A stretch of 64,000 nucleotides of DNA. Origin: CBDCWO01 sp965223405 (GTDB lineage Bacteria; Bacteroidota; Bacteroidia; Chitinophagales; Saprospiraceae). The stretch covers positions 4,216,001 to 4,280,000 of the forward strand of contig CBDCWO010000006.1 of the NCBI GenBank assembly GCA_965223405.1, in the 5' to 3' direction. Of this stretch, positions 16,905 to 25,708 are shown in pieces (position 1 is the stretch's first letter; every line of letters begins with the position of its first letter). The notes beneath the pieces were generated by a model. That model saw nothing but the letters and a program-made list of their open reading frames with translations, was not told where the DNA came from and ran no database searches. Made by a program: the position numbers and the translations under genes.

Positions 16905-19900
16905 ATGAAAGAAAATAAAGTAAACATTTGGATTGGTCAGAAAGATCTGGAACATGACCAGGCCTTTTTGGAAGATGCAGGAAATGAATTTAAACAGCTT
17001 CCAATTGCTGATATTTTGGAAGAGTCGGCAAAGGTTGAAAATTATCAACCTTCACGCCGAGACTTCTTAAAATATCTGGGATTTAGCGTTAGTGCTGCAA
17101 CTGTTGCAGCCTCTTGTGACATTCCGGTACGTAGAGCGATGCCTTATGTGGTTAAACCCGATTCAATAGTCCCAGGGATAGCTAATTACTATGCTTCCAG
17201 TTTTGTGAAAGGTGGTGATTATTGTTCCGTATTGGTAAAGACACGAGAAGGAAGACCAATTAAAATCGAGGGAAATGAGTTGTCACCTGTAACTCAAGGA
17301 GGTACATCTGCCAGAGCTCAGGCTATGGTACTTGATCTATATGATACGAACCGAATTAAAAGTTGCGGTAAGGTAGAAGGTGGTGAAGTAAGACCTACCT
17401 CATGGAGCGATCTGGACCAAGAATTGATCGGAGCTCTTAGGCCGGATTCTCAAGTGAGAATCCTCTCTAATACTATCCTGAGTCCCAGTTTAAAGGCTGC
17501 TTTATCTGAATTTACCCAAAAATATCCAAATACCAAGGTTGTGCAGTACGATCCGGTATCCAGTGCAGCAATTTTGCTTGCCAATGAAGAGGATTTTGGC
17601 CGAAAAGTTATCCCGGATTTCCATTTTGACAAAGCGGACGTAGTTGTAGGAATAAACTCTGATTTTCTGGGAACCTGGATCTCACCGGTTGAATATACTA
17701 AGCAGTATTCCCAAAATCGCAAAATCGAAGATGTACACAGGGCGAAAATGTCTCGGCATTATCAGGTTGAATCTTACATGTCTTTGACGGGCTCGAATGC
17801 AGATAATAGGATCCTGATTAAGCCCTCTGAATTAGGGGCAGCAATAGCTCATCTGCACAATGCAGTTGCCACAATTGCCGGAGCTCCTAAAGTATATACA
17901 CCTGCTATAAATGAGAAGGCAACCAATGCCATCAACAAGGTGGCTCAGGAGATTATGGCAAATAAGGGCAAATCTCTAATTGTATCCGGATCCAATCGGG
18001 TTGGTGACCAAAAAATCATCAATAAAATTAATGCGTTAGCCGAGTCCTATGGAAATACCATCACCTTTGATCGTGCCTCCATGTTGCGGCAAGGTGATGA
18101 GTCCATGGTTACCGAATTGGTGCGTGAAATGCAGGGAGGAACAGTGGATGTTTTGTTTGTTCTAGGATCAAATCCCATATTTACTTTACCAAAATCATTA
18201 AATTTTGCTGATGCAATTACCCAGGTTCCGGTCAGAGTATCTATGAATAGTCACCTGGATGAAACTACAAACTTGTGTCACTGGAGTGCTCCAGATCATC
18301 ATGTCCTGGAGTCGTGGGGAGATGCAGAACCAAAATCTGGCTTTTTGAGCTTGATACAACCTGCCATTCATCCCTTGTTCAATACCCGACATGCTGGAGA
18401 ATCCTTTTTGAGGTGGGCAGAAAGCACCTCATTTAATGCGAATGTGGAGCAGCCGTATATGGAATATGTCAAGAAACAATGGCAAGAAAATATTTTTTCG
18501 CAACAAACTAGTTATGCTCTATTTCAGGCTTTCTGGGACGCCTCTTTACACGATGGAATAGCTGAAGTCGCAGGAGCCGGAGAGCCCGAATATGGAAGTC
18601 CCGATATCAGTAGTATAAGAGTCAATGATCCCACCGACAATGGTCTGGAGATCAGTTTATATGAAAGTGTAACCATAGGAGGAGGACAATATGCTAACAA
18701 TCCGTGGTTGCAAGAGATGCCCGATCCCATAAATAGATGTGCATGGGGGAACTATTTGGCGATTCCGGTATCATTTGATGGATGGAAGGAGATTACCGGA
18801 ATGAATGGCTTGTCAGATGGAGATTATGCAAATCTCGTGGTGGGAGACCAATCTATAAAGGTTCCTGTAATTTCCCAGTTTGGTCAAATGGAAGGAACCG
18901 TTGCCCTGGCTGTGGGCTATGGCAGAGAAATGGGAGGTAGATGTGCTAATGGAATTGGCGTAAACGTTCAGGATTTGGTACAGGTAAAGGACGGATTGTT
19001 CCAGTATCAGGTCGATGGAGCTACCCTGTCCGGGAAAGTTGGAGAAGAGGACCACTTTTCTTGTGTCCAGTATCATCATACCATGGGAGTCAAGACCGAA
19101 GATAGGAATGGCGACGAAATCAACGCTGATGAAGCAGCCCTAGCCACCGGATCAATCCCATTTTTTAAGAAAACAAGACGTGGTTATCAGGGAGCTCTTA
19201 CCGATAGAACCATTATTCGGGGATCCCATTTAAACGATATCGAAAGTTATGTAGAAGAATTGCATCATGAAAGGGAACATCACCAACATCTAAATGATCA
19301 AGGATTATATCCGGATTATTCAGATCAGTATGAAAGAGGCCATCATTGGGGTATTCATGTAGATTTGAATGCTTGCACAGGATGCGGCGCCTGCACTGTT
19401 GCGTGCATGGCGGAAAATAATGTTCCGGTGGTTGGGAAACTCGATTTATCCAGACATCAGGAAATGGCCTGGCTGCGTATAGACCGGTATTTTTATGGAG
19501 ATTTTGAAAATCCTAAAACGGTCTATCAACCGATGATGTGTCAGCACTGCGATAATGCACCTTGTGAAAACGTCTGTCCTGTAAATGCTACAAACCACAG
19601 TTCTGAGGGATTGAATCAAATGATTTATAATCGTTGTGTGGGAACGCGATACTGTGCCAATAATTGCCCGTACAAGGTTCGAAGATTAAATTGGGCGGAT
19701 TATATGGCTGCAGACTTGTGGCCAGCAAATGAAAGAAAAGTCAATCAGGAGAAAGTTAACATTTATGCTGATAACCTGACCAGAATGGTTCTGAATCCAG
19801 ATGTCACGGTAAGAGCGCGAGGAGTGATGGAAAAATGTAGCTTTTGTACTCAGAGATTACAAGAAGGAAAATTAGCTGCAAAGCTGGAAGGTAGACCACT

Positions 19901-20105
19901 TAAGGATTCAGATGTCAGTTCGGCTTGTCAAATGGCATGTCCGGCCGGAGCAATTACTTTTGGTGACCAGAACAACAAAGGAGGTGATTTGGCTGCCAAA
20001 CTGAAGTCTCCTTTAAATTATATTGTGTTGGAAGAAACCAATGTACGATCGAGTGTGCAATATTCTTCTATCATAAACAATGCAAACGAAGAGCTTAATT
20101 CATAA
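16905..20105 (+). CDS. actB: alternative complex III subunit ActB: Mo-enzyme-like plus 4Fe-4S protein
   Basis: The ATG at 16905 gives 1,066 residues; a longer frame starting at 16797 would overlap actA and is unlikely. About 50 residues precede the twin-arginine motif SRRDFLKYLGF (Arg51-Arg52), the extended Tat leader typical of ActB, and Cys71 follows in a weak lipobox. Residues 80-800 resemble a molybdopterin oxidoreductase; in characterised ACIII this part has lost its cofactor. From residue 824 there is a four-cluster ferredoxin domain (CTGCGACTVAC, CQHCDNAPCENVCP, CVGTRYCANNCP, CSFCTQRLQ and CQMACP). It carries electrons from the quinol site in ActC to ActA. Confidence 0.93.
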   Translation: MKENKVNIWIGQKDLEHDQAFLEDAGNEFKQLPIADILEESAKVENYQPSRRDFLKYLGFSVSAATVAASCDIPVRRAMPYVVKPDSIVPGIANYYASSFVKGGDYCSVLVKTREGRPIKIEGNELSPVTQGGTSARAQAMVLDLYDTNRIKSCGKVEGGEVRPTSWSDLDQELIGALRPDSQVRILSNTILSPSLKAALSEFTQKYPNTKVVQYDPVSSAAILLANEEDFGRKVIPDFHFDKADVVVGINSDFLGTWISPVEYTKQYSQNRKIEDVHRAKMSRHYQVESYMSLTGSNADNRILIKPSELGAAIAHLHNAVATIAGAPKVYTPAINEKATNAINKVAQEIMANKGKSLIVSGSNRVGDQKIINKINALAESYGNTITFDRASMLRQGDESMVTELVREMQGGTVDVLFVLGSNPIFTLPKSLNFADAITQVPVRVSMNSHLDETTNLCHWSAPDHHVLESWGDAEPKSGFLSLIQPAIHPLFNTRHAGESFLRWAESTSFNANVEQPYMEYVKKQWQENIFSQQTSYALFQAFWDASLHDGIAEVAGAGEPEYGSPDISSIRVNDPTDNGLEISLYESVTIGGGQYANNPWLQEMPDPINRCAWGNYLAIPVSFDGWKEITGMNGLSDGDYANLVVGDQSIKVPVISQFGQMEGTVALAVGYGREMGGRCANGIGVNVQDLVQVKDGLFQYQVDGATLSGKVGEEDHFSCVQYHHTMGVKTEDRNGDEINADEAALATGSIPFFKKTRRGYQGALTDRTIIRGSHLNDIESYVEELHHEREHHQHLNDQGLYPDYSDQYERGHHWGIHVDLNACTGCGACTVACMAENNVPVVGKLDLSRHQEMAWLRIDRYFYGDFENPKTVYQPMMCQHCDNAPCENVCPVNATNHSSEGLNQMIYNRCVGTRYCANNCPYKVRRLNWADYMAADLWPANERKVNQEKVNIYADNLTRMVLNPDVTVRARGVMEKCSFCTQRLQEGKLAAKLEGRPLKDSDVSSACQMACPAGAITFGDQNNKGGDLAAKLKSPLNYIVLEETNVRSSVQYSSIINNANEELNS

Positions 20106-20125
20106 GAAAACGGTAATAAATCAAT

Positions 20126-21544
20126 ATGAGTCATATACCTGTTTCTCCTATACGTAAACCACTTGTTGAAGGTAACAAGACGTATCATCAGATTACAGAA
20201 GATCTGGCGAGTCCCACCGAAAAGACACCGGGTATTGCCTGGAGGATCGCATTTACAATTGCTGTGTTGTTCCTAACCCTAGGTGTAATCTGTATACTGA
20301 TTACCATATGGAAAGGAATAACCACCTGGAATTTAAATCGTACCATAGGATGGGGATGGGATATTACCAACTTTGTTTGGTGGATCGGAATTGGTCACGC
20401 CGGAACTCTTATTTCGGCCATACTTTTGTTATTCAGACAAAAGTGGCGAACAGGTGTAAACCGAGCTGCCGAAGCCATGACTATATTTGCCGTGATGTGT
20501 GCTGCACTTTTTCCTGCCATACACGTAGGAAGAATTTGGGTGGTTTATTTTTTCTTCCCATATCCGAATACAAGAGGCCCTTTATGGGTAAATTTCAATT
20601 CACCTTTACTTTGGGACTTATTTGCGATTAGTACCTATTTCACCGTTTCCCTCTTGTTTTGGTACACTGGATTAGTACCGGATTTTGCAACCGTACGTGA
20701 TCGTGCGAAGGGGTTAAGAAAAAAATTCTACAACTTCTTATCGTTCGGATGGACCGGATCTGCCAAACATTGGCAAAGACACGAATCCTTATCCTTGATC
20801 TTGGCCGGATTGGCTACACCATTGGTACTTTCAGTACATACCATAGTGAGTTTTGACTTTGCTACATCAGTGATTCCCGGGTGGCATACTACAATCTTTC
20901 CTCCATATTTTGTGGCAGGAGCGATTTTTTCCGGCTTTGCCATGGTACAAACATTAATGGTAATTACTCGAAAAGCCCTGAATTTACAGCAATATATCAC
21001 TGTTGAGCATATCGAGTCGATGAATAAAGTGATTTTAGTTACTGGAACAATCGTTGGAGTAGCCTATCTCACCGAGTTATTTATAGCCTGGTATTCCGGA
21101 TATGTATATGAACAATTTGCATTTTTCAATCGGGCATTAGGTCCGTATTGGTGGGCTTACTTTGCCATGATGTTTTGCAATGTATTATCTCCTCAGGTAT
21201 TTTGGTTTAAAAAGATCCGCAGGAGTGTTTGGTGGACGTTCTTTATGTCCATTTTCGTAAATATTGGGATGTGGTTTGAAAGGTTTGTGATAATAGGAAC
21301 CACCTTGGCTCGCGATTATTTACCTTCAAGTTGGAGTTATTACGTGCCATCCTTTATAGAAATCGGAATATTTCTAGGTACTTTGGGCTTATTCTTTACC
21401 TTATATCTAGGATTTACGCGGGTCGCTCCAGTAGTAGCAATTGCCGAAATCAAACATATACTTAAAACAGCAGGTGATCAGTTTATGGGTAAGAATGCAA
21501 AATCCCATGATCACAATACTGAAATTATTGAAGAAACAAACTAA
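20126..21544 (+). CDS. actC: alternative complex III subunit ActC: NrfD-like quinol-oxidizing membrane protein
   Basis: A 472-residue integral membrane protein with about ten hydrophobic helices, starting at about residue 40. NrfD-family features include WDITNFVWWIGIGHAGTLIS, with the conserved His, and SVHTIVSFDFATSVIPGWH later on. In the known complex ActC forms the menaquinol oxidation site next to the ActB iron-sulfur clusters. It lies 20 bases after actB. The paralogous ActF is encoded three genes downstream, as expected for this complex. Confidence 0.94.
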   Translation: MSHIPVSPIRKPLVEGNKTYHQITEDLASPTEKTPGIAWRIAFTIAVLFLTLGVICILITIWKGITTWNLNRTIGWGWDITNFVWWIGIGHAGTLISAILLLFRQKWRTGVNRAAEAMTIFAVMCAALFPAIHVGRIWVVYFFFPYPNTRGPLWVNFNSPLLWDLFAISTYFTVSLLFWYTGLVPDFATVRDRAKGLRKKFYNFLSFGWTGSAKHWQRHESLSLILAGLATPLVLSVHTIVSFDFATSVIPGWHTTIFPPYFVAGAIFSGFAMVQTLMVITRKALNLQQYITVEHIESMNKVILVTGTIVGVAYLTELFIAWYSGYVYEQFAFFNRALGPYWWAYFAMMFCNVLSPQVFWFKKIRRSVWWTFFMSIFVNIGMWFERFVIIGTTLARDYLPSSWSYYVPSFIEIGIFLGTLGLFFTLYLGFTRVAPVVAIAEIKHILKTAGDQFMGKNAKSHDHNTEIIEETN

Positions 21545-21559
21545 ACTATAGCTCAGACT

Positions 21560-22087
21560 ATGGCTGCTAATAAAGAAGTTTTATACGGAATTTACAATGA
21601 TGAAGAAGTTTTGCTTCATGCAGTAAAAAAGGTCCGTGATGCACATTTAGATATTATGGATGTTTTTTCACCCTTTCCGATACATGGTTTGGATGAAGCC
21701 CTGGGCCTGAGTGAATCCAGATTGCATGTGGTTGGATTTATTTTCGGTATGATAGGGACATTAACCGCCTTATTAGGAATGACCTGGATCTTCACCAGTG
21801 ATTGGCCGATTATTTTCGGAGGTAAACCCTATTGGTCACTACCTGCGTTTGTACCTATCATTTTTGAGCTCACAGTATTGTTTGCCTCGATCGGCATGGT
21901 AGTTACTTTTTATACTATTGGAGGCATGGCTCCCGGAGTTGTGAATCCAGTCCTGGATGATCGAATTACCGATGACAAGTTTTGTTTGGCATTTGATCAA
22001 AGTCAATTATCCGATGAGGAAATTGAAAAGATTAAGACATTGCTGGATGAAACCGGAGCTGAAGAAATTAATAGTAAAACGATTTAA
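21560..22087 (+). CDS. actD: alternative complex III subunit ActD (DUF3341)
   Basis: A 175-residue protein with two transmembrane helices (about residues 60-82 and 100-122) and the ActD N-terminal fold (LYGIYNDEEVLLHAVKKVRD, then DVFSPFPIHGLDEALGL). ActD has no cofactor and serves as a structural part of the complex. It lies 15 bases after actC and 5 bases before actE. Confidence 0.93.
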   Translation: MAANKEVLYGIYNDEEVLLHAVKKVRDAHLDIMDVFSPFPIHGLDEALGLSESRLHVVGFIFGMIGTLTALLGMTWIFTSDWPIIFGGKPYWSLPAFVPIIFELTVLFASIGMVVTFYTIGGMAPGVVNPVLDDRITDDKFCLAFDQSQLSDEEIEKIKTLLDETGAEEINSKTI

Positions 22088-22092
22088 AGGTA

Positions 22093-22905
22093 ATGAGCAT
22101 GAGACAAGTGAAAAATATATTTATCGTTATTGGGTTTGCGCTGATCGTTTACTCTTGCTCACCGGCAAAGGGTAACCGCACGGGTCATGAATTTATGCCC
22201 GATATGGTACATTCAACCGCATATGAGGCCAATTATTACACCTATTATTATTTTAATACTTGGGGATCTGAGGATACATATAAAGAGTTTGCATTTCCTC
22301 GTAAACCGGTGCCTGGTACAATTGCCCGCGGTTTTACCGGAAAGGCTACGACTTCTTACACTATTCCGTTAAATGGAAGTGTACCTTATTATTATGAAGA
22401 CACCGAGGAAGAAAGAACCCGAGCGATCAACGAAATCATTCAAAATCCTTTTCCCATAACAGAAGCCGGATTGCAAACCGGGAAGGAGCTGTATGAGATC
22501 TTGTGCGGAATATGTCATGGAGAAAAAGGTGATGGTGCCGGATATCTGGCCAGAGATGGTAGTCCATATCCTGCACAACCGGCTATCCTGACCAGTGATG
22601 AATTTACCACATCTTCAAATGGGAGATTTTACCACGCGATTATGTATGGTAAAAATGTAATGAGTGGATATGCCGACAAACTATCTTATGAAGAAAGATG
22701 GCAGGTAATACATTACATTAGGTCACTACAAGCCAAGAATAAAAACCTGGTATATAACGAAGAAGAGAATACCTTAAACGAAGTGGATATCCCTGCTGCT
22801 CAGATACCGGTTCCATTACAGGAAATGGAATCACAAGGTCACTCAAATGAAGATCATGAGACAGAGATTCAAGGGGAATCCACAAATACACATAACAATC
22901 ATTAA
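22093..22905 (+). CDS. actE: alternative complex III subunit ActE: monoheme cytochrome c lipoprotein
   Basis: A 270-residue lipoprotein: signal peptide with lipobox VYSC near residues 18-21, and a single heme motif CGICH beginning at Cys138. The probable sixth ligand is the Met in YGKNVMSGYAD (about residue 190). The C-terminal 45 residues are acidic and His-rich (EDHETEIQ, NTHNNH). A second ATG six bases downstream (22099) could be the start. ActE passes electrons to the terminal oxidase in characterised ACIII-oxidase supercomplexes, and the oxidase genes follow directly. Confidence 0.93.
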   Translation: MSMRQVKNIFIVIGFALIVYSCSPAKGNRTGHEFMPDMVHSTAYEANYYTYYYFNTWGSEDTYKEFAFPRKPVPGTIARGFTGKATTSYTIPLNGSVPYYYEDTEEERTRAINEIIQNPFPITEAGLQTGKELYEILCGICHGEKGDGAGYLARDGSPYPAQPAILTSDEFTTSSNGRFYHAIMYGKNVMSGYADKLSYEERWQVIHYIRSLQAKNKNLVYNEEENTLNEVDIPAAQIPVPLQEMESQGHSNEDHETEIQGESTNTHNNH

Positions 22906-22924
22906 TTGACATTAAGCAGAAGGA

Positions 22925-24166
22925 ATGGATTCATTTACTTTCACCACAAAACAAAGAAACTTTTTCCTGATATTAATCGGAGTGGGAATTATTTCGGCCA
23001 TTTTCACTTTCATTGGGGATGATGAATTTCATACTCGATTCTGGACTAACTTTCTTCTTAATTCGGTTTTCTTTACCGGGATATCAGTGATGGCCCTATT
23101 TTTTACTGCTGCCTGTGTCACTGCATATGCGGGATGGTATACCGTATTCAAAAGAGTGTGGGAAGCGTTTTCTCTATTTTTACCCATTGGGCTGGTTGCC
23201 ATGATTATAGTGGGTTTGGGCAATTGGTTTGGATTTCATCATATTTATCATTGGGCAGATAAGGAATCTGTGGCAAATGATGTACTGTTACAGGGAAAAG
23301 CTTCATTTCTCAATAGTGGATGGTACTTGTTTGGCACTGTTGTTATAGGAGGGGTATGGTATTTCTTTGCCCGTAAAATGAGATCATTGTCCGTCGATGA
23401 AGATCAGCATGGCGATACAGATTTTTCTCATCATAAGAAGTTAAGAGTATTTGCTGCGGCATTTCTACCAGTGGGTGGTTTTAGTACTGCCGCATTGATC
23501 TGGCTTTGGGTGATGAGTGTGGATGCTCATTGGTACAGTACACTATTCGGATGGTATACTGCAGCGAGTTGGTTTGTGGCAATGATAGCTCTTACCATTT
23601 TAGTAATGATCTATCTTCAAAATCGAGGTCATTTTGCAGATTTTAACCGCGATCATTTACATGATCTGGGTAAATATTTATTTGCTTTCAGTATCTTTTG
23701 GACTTACCTCTGGTTTTCACAATATATGCTGATCTGGTATGGAAATGTGGGAGAAGAAACCGGCTATTTTCAAACTAGAATCCAGCAGTATCCCGTGTTG
23801 TTTTATGGCAATCTACTGATCAATTTTGCATTACCATTTTTGGCATTATTAAGAAATGATACTAAAAGAAAGAATGGAACCATGACCGTGGTTGCAGCAT
23901 TGGTATTTCTAGGCCATTGGATTGATCTGTTCTTAATGCTTAAACCAGGAGCTTTGCATACAGCTCATGAATTAATGGGACATGCGGATCATGGACACGG
24001 AAGTGAATTTACATTGGGATTTAGTTTACCAGGATTTCTGGAAATAGGTATGATGTTGGGCTTTCTGGGTATTTTCCTCTTTGTGGTATTTAGCGCATTG
24101 AGTAACGCCAGTTTAGTTCCCAGGAATGATCCTTACTTGGAAGAAAGTCTTCACCATCATGTGTAA
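22925..24166 (+). CDS. actF: alternative complex III subunit ActF: NrfD-like membrane protein
   Basis: A 413-residue integral membrane protein with about ten helices, related to ActC but shorter. Recognisable segments include FFTAACVTAYAGWYTVFKR, WVMSVDAHWYSTLFGWYTAA and LWFSQYMLIWYGNVGEET. The last is typical of the second quinol:cytochrome c oxidoreductase membrane subunit. A His-rich loop near residues 340-360 (HTAHELMGHADHGHG) precedes the last helices. ActF has been proposed to aid proton movement. It is the last act gene, 28 bases before oxidase subunit II. Confidence 0.93.
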   Translation: MDSFTFTTKQRNFFLILIGVGIISAIFTFIGDDEFHTRFWTNFLLNSVFFTGISVMALFFTAACVTAYAGWYTVFKRVWEAFSLFLPIGLVAMIIVGLGNWFGFHHIYHWADKESVANDVLLQGKASFLNSGWYLFGTVVIGGVWYFFARKMRSLSVDEDQHGDTDFSHHKKLRVFAAAFLPVGGFSTAALIWLWVMSVDAHWYSTLFGWYTAASWFVAMIALTILVMIYLQNRGHFADFNRDHLHDLGKYLFAFSIFWTYLWFSQYMLIWYGNVGEETGYFQTRIQQYPVLFYGNLLINFALPFLALLRNDTKRKNGTMTVVAALVFLGHWIDLFLMLKPGALHTAHELMGHADHGHGSEFTLGFSLPGFLEIGMMLGFLGIFLFVVFSALSNASLVPRNDPYLEESLHHHV

Positions 24167-24194
24167 TTTGAATTATATAAAATAAAATAGCATT

Positions 24195-25691
24195 ATGTCT
24201 ACGGCATTACTGGTCTTAATCATAACAATCTTAGCTCTGGTAATTTTATTCCAGATAGGTAAGCTCACTGAGCTTTCCAAGCAGCTCAGAACCGAAGAAG
24301 AGGCGGAAACCCGAAGTATCGGAATACAGGCTAGATGGCTGGTTATTTTTATGATTTGCTTTTTGGCCTACTGTATTATATCTGCAGTTTATTACAAAGA
24401 CTATATATTGGGTTATGGTCCGCATTCATCAGCATCTGAACATGGGGTATTATTGGACGGGCTTTTTAACACCACATTGATTTTTACCGGTATCGTATTT
24501 TTTATTACTCAAATTGCTTTGTTTGTATTTGCCTATAAGTACAGGAGGTTGCCGGGAAGAAAGGCCCTGTTTTTATCACACAATAATAAACTCGAAATTT
24601 GGTGGTCGGTAATACCGGCAGTGGTCATGTGTGGTTTGGTAATCAACGGCTTGTTTGTGTGGAATAAGGTAATGGCAGATATTGAAGAAGGAGAAGATCA
24701 TATAGAGATAGAAGCCACAGGCATGCAATTCAGTTGGACGATTAGATATCCGGGAGCTGATGGTGCTTTGGGTGCTAAGGATTTTAAGAAAATAACTTCT
24801 ATTAATCCGTTAGGACAAGATTGGACGGATGTGAAAAATCTGGATGACATTCATGCCGATGAAATTGTGCTTCCCATAAATAAAAAGGTAAGAGTTCGAA
24901 TCAACTCTAGAGATGTATTACATAACTTTTATTTACCTCATTTTCGTGTAAAAATGGACGCGGTTCCAGGTATTCCTACCTACTTTGTATTTACACCTCG
25001 TGAGACCACTGAAGATTATCGAGAGAAATTAAGGCGGTCTGGGAAATATGATTTTCCCTATGATGAAACAGATCCGGAAAGTCCACCCTTTTGGCAGGAA
25101 TTTAACTATGAACTGGCTTGTGCTGAATTGTGTGGTAGTGGTCATTTCTCGATGAGAAAAATAGTCAGAATTGTCAGCGAACAAGAATATGAAACCTGGC
25201 TGAGCTCACAGAATTCTAAATACCTTTCTTCAATCCGAAATACGGATGAAGATCCTTTTAAAGGAGTACTATTAGAAAATGAAGCGCAAGAATTGGCAAC
25301 ATTGCTGACTGCAGATTTTGAAACCGCAATGGCAGCAGAAGATGAGCTGGAGAAAATTGTCACTTTCAGACATGTACATTTTGAAACCGGTTCGGCTAAG
25401 CTGAAATCTGATGCTAAATATGAGCTGAATGCATTAATGAATTTGTTGGTTACTTACCCGAATACCCGCATTGAATTGGGAGGTCACACAGATAACACTG
25501 GAGATCCGGAATCAAACCTGGAGTTATCTCAACAAAGAGCAGAGGCAGTAAGGCAATATTTGACTATCCGGGGTGCAGACGAAAACAGGATTTCGGCACT
25601 GGGATATGGATCTACCAGACCGGTCGATTCGAATGATACCGATGAAGGACGAGCCAACAATCGGAGAACAGAAATTAAAATCTTTAACTAA
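24195..25691 (+). CDS. coxB: cytochrome c oxidase subunit II with C-terminal OmpA-like domain
   Basis: A 498-residue protein, far longer than typical subunit II. Four hydrophobic helices lie near residues 3-22, 47-66, 93-113 and 137-157; the last two are the canonical pair. The CuA domain follows, with an upstream His in LHNFYLPHFRVKMD and the full ligand set Cys309, Cys313, His317 and Met320 (CAELCGSGHFSM). After a linker of about 65 residues, residues 392-498 form an OmpA-C/MotB-type peptidoglycan-binding domain: FETGSAKL, GGHTDNTGDPESN, LSQQRAEAVRQYL and NRRTEIKI. The Asp and Arg that bind diaminopimelate in OmpA are both present. The reading frame is uninterrupted, so this is a true fusion. 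It could tether the oxidase to the cell wall. Confidence 0.93.
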   Translation: MSTALLVLIITILALVILFQIGKLTELSKQLRTEEEAETRSIGIQARWLVIFMICFLAYCIISAVYYKDYILGYGPHSSASEHGVLLDGLFNTTLIFTGIVFFITQIALFVFAYKYRRLPGRKALFLSHNNKLEIWWSVIPAVVMCGLVINGLFVWNKVMADIEEGEDHIEIEATGMQFSWTIRYPGADGALGAKDFKKITSINPLGQDWTDVKNLDDIHADEIVLPINKKVRVRINSRDVLHNFYLPHFRVKMDAVPGIPTYFVFTPRETTEDYREKLRRSGKYDFPYDETDPESPPFWQEFNYELACAELCGSGHFSMRKIVRIVSEQEYETWLSSQNSKYLSSIRNTDEDPFKGVLLENEAQELATLLTADFETAMAAEDELEKIVTFRHVHFETGSAKLKSDAKYELNALMNLLVTYPNTRIELGGHTDNTGDPESNLELSQQRAEAVRQYLTIRGADENRISALGYGSTRPVDSNDTDEGRANNRRTEIKIFN

Positions 25692-25708
25692 TTAAAAAAC
25701 TCATTCCA

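Noticed and set aside
16905..20105. ActB as an active molybdenum enzyme such as nitrate or formate dehydrogenase
   Set aside because: Position inside a complete actABCDEF cluster and the extended Tat leader identify ActB, whose Mo-like domain is known to lack cofactor in characterised complexes.
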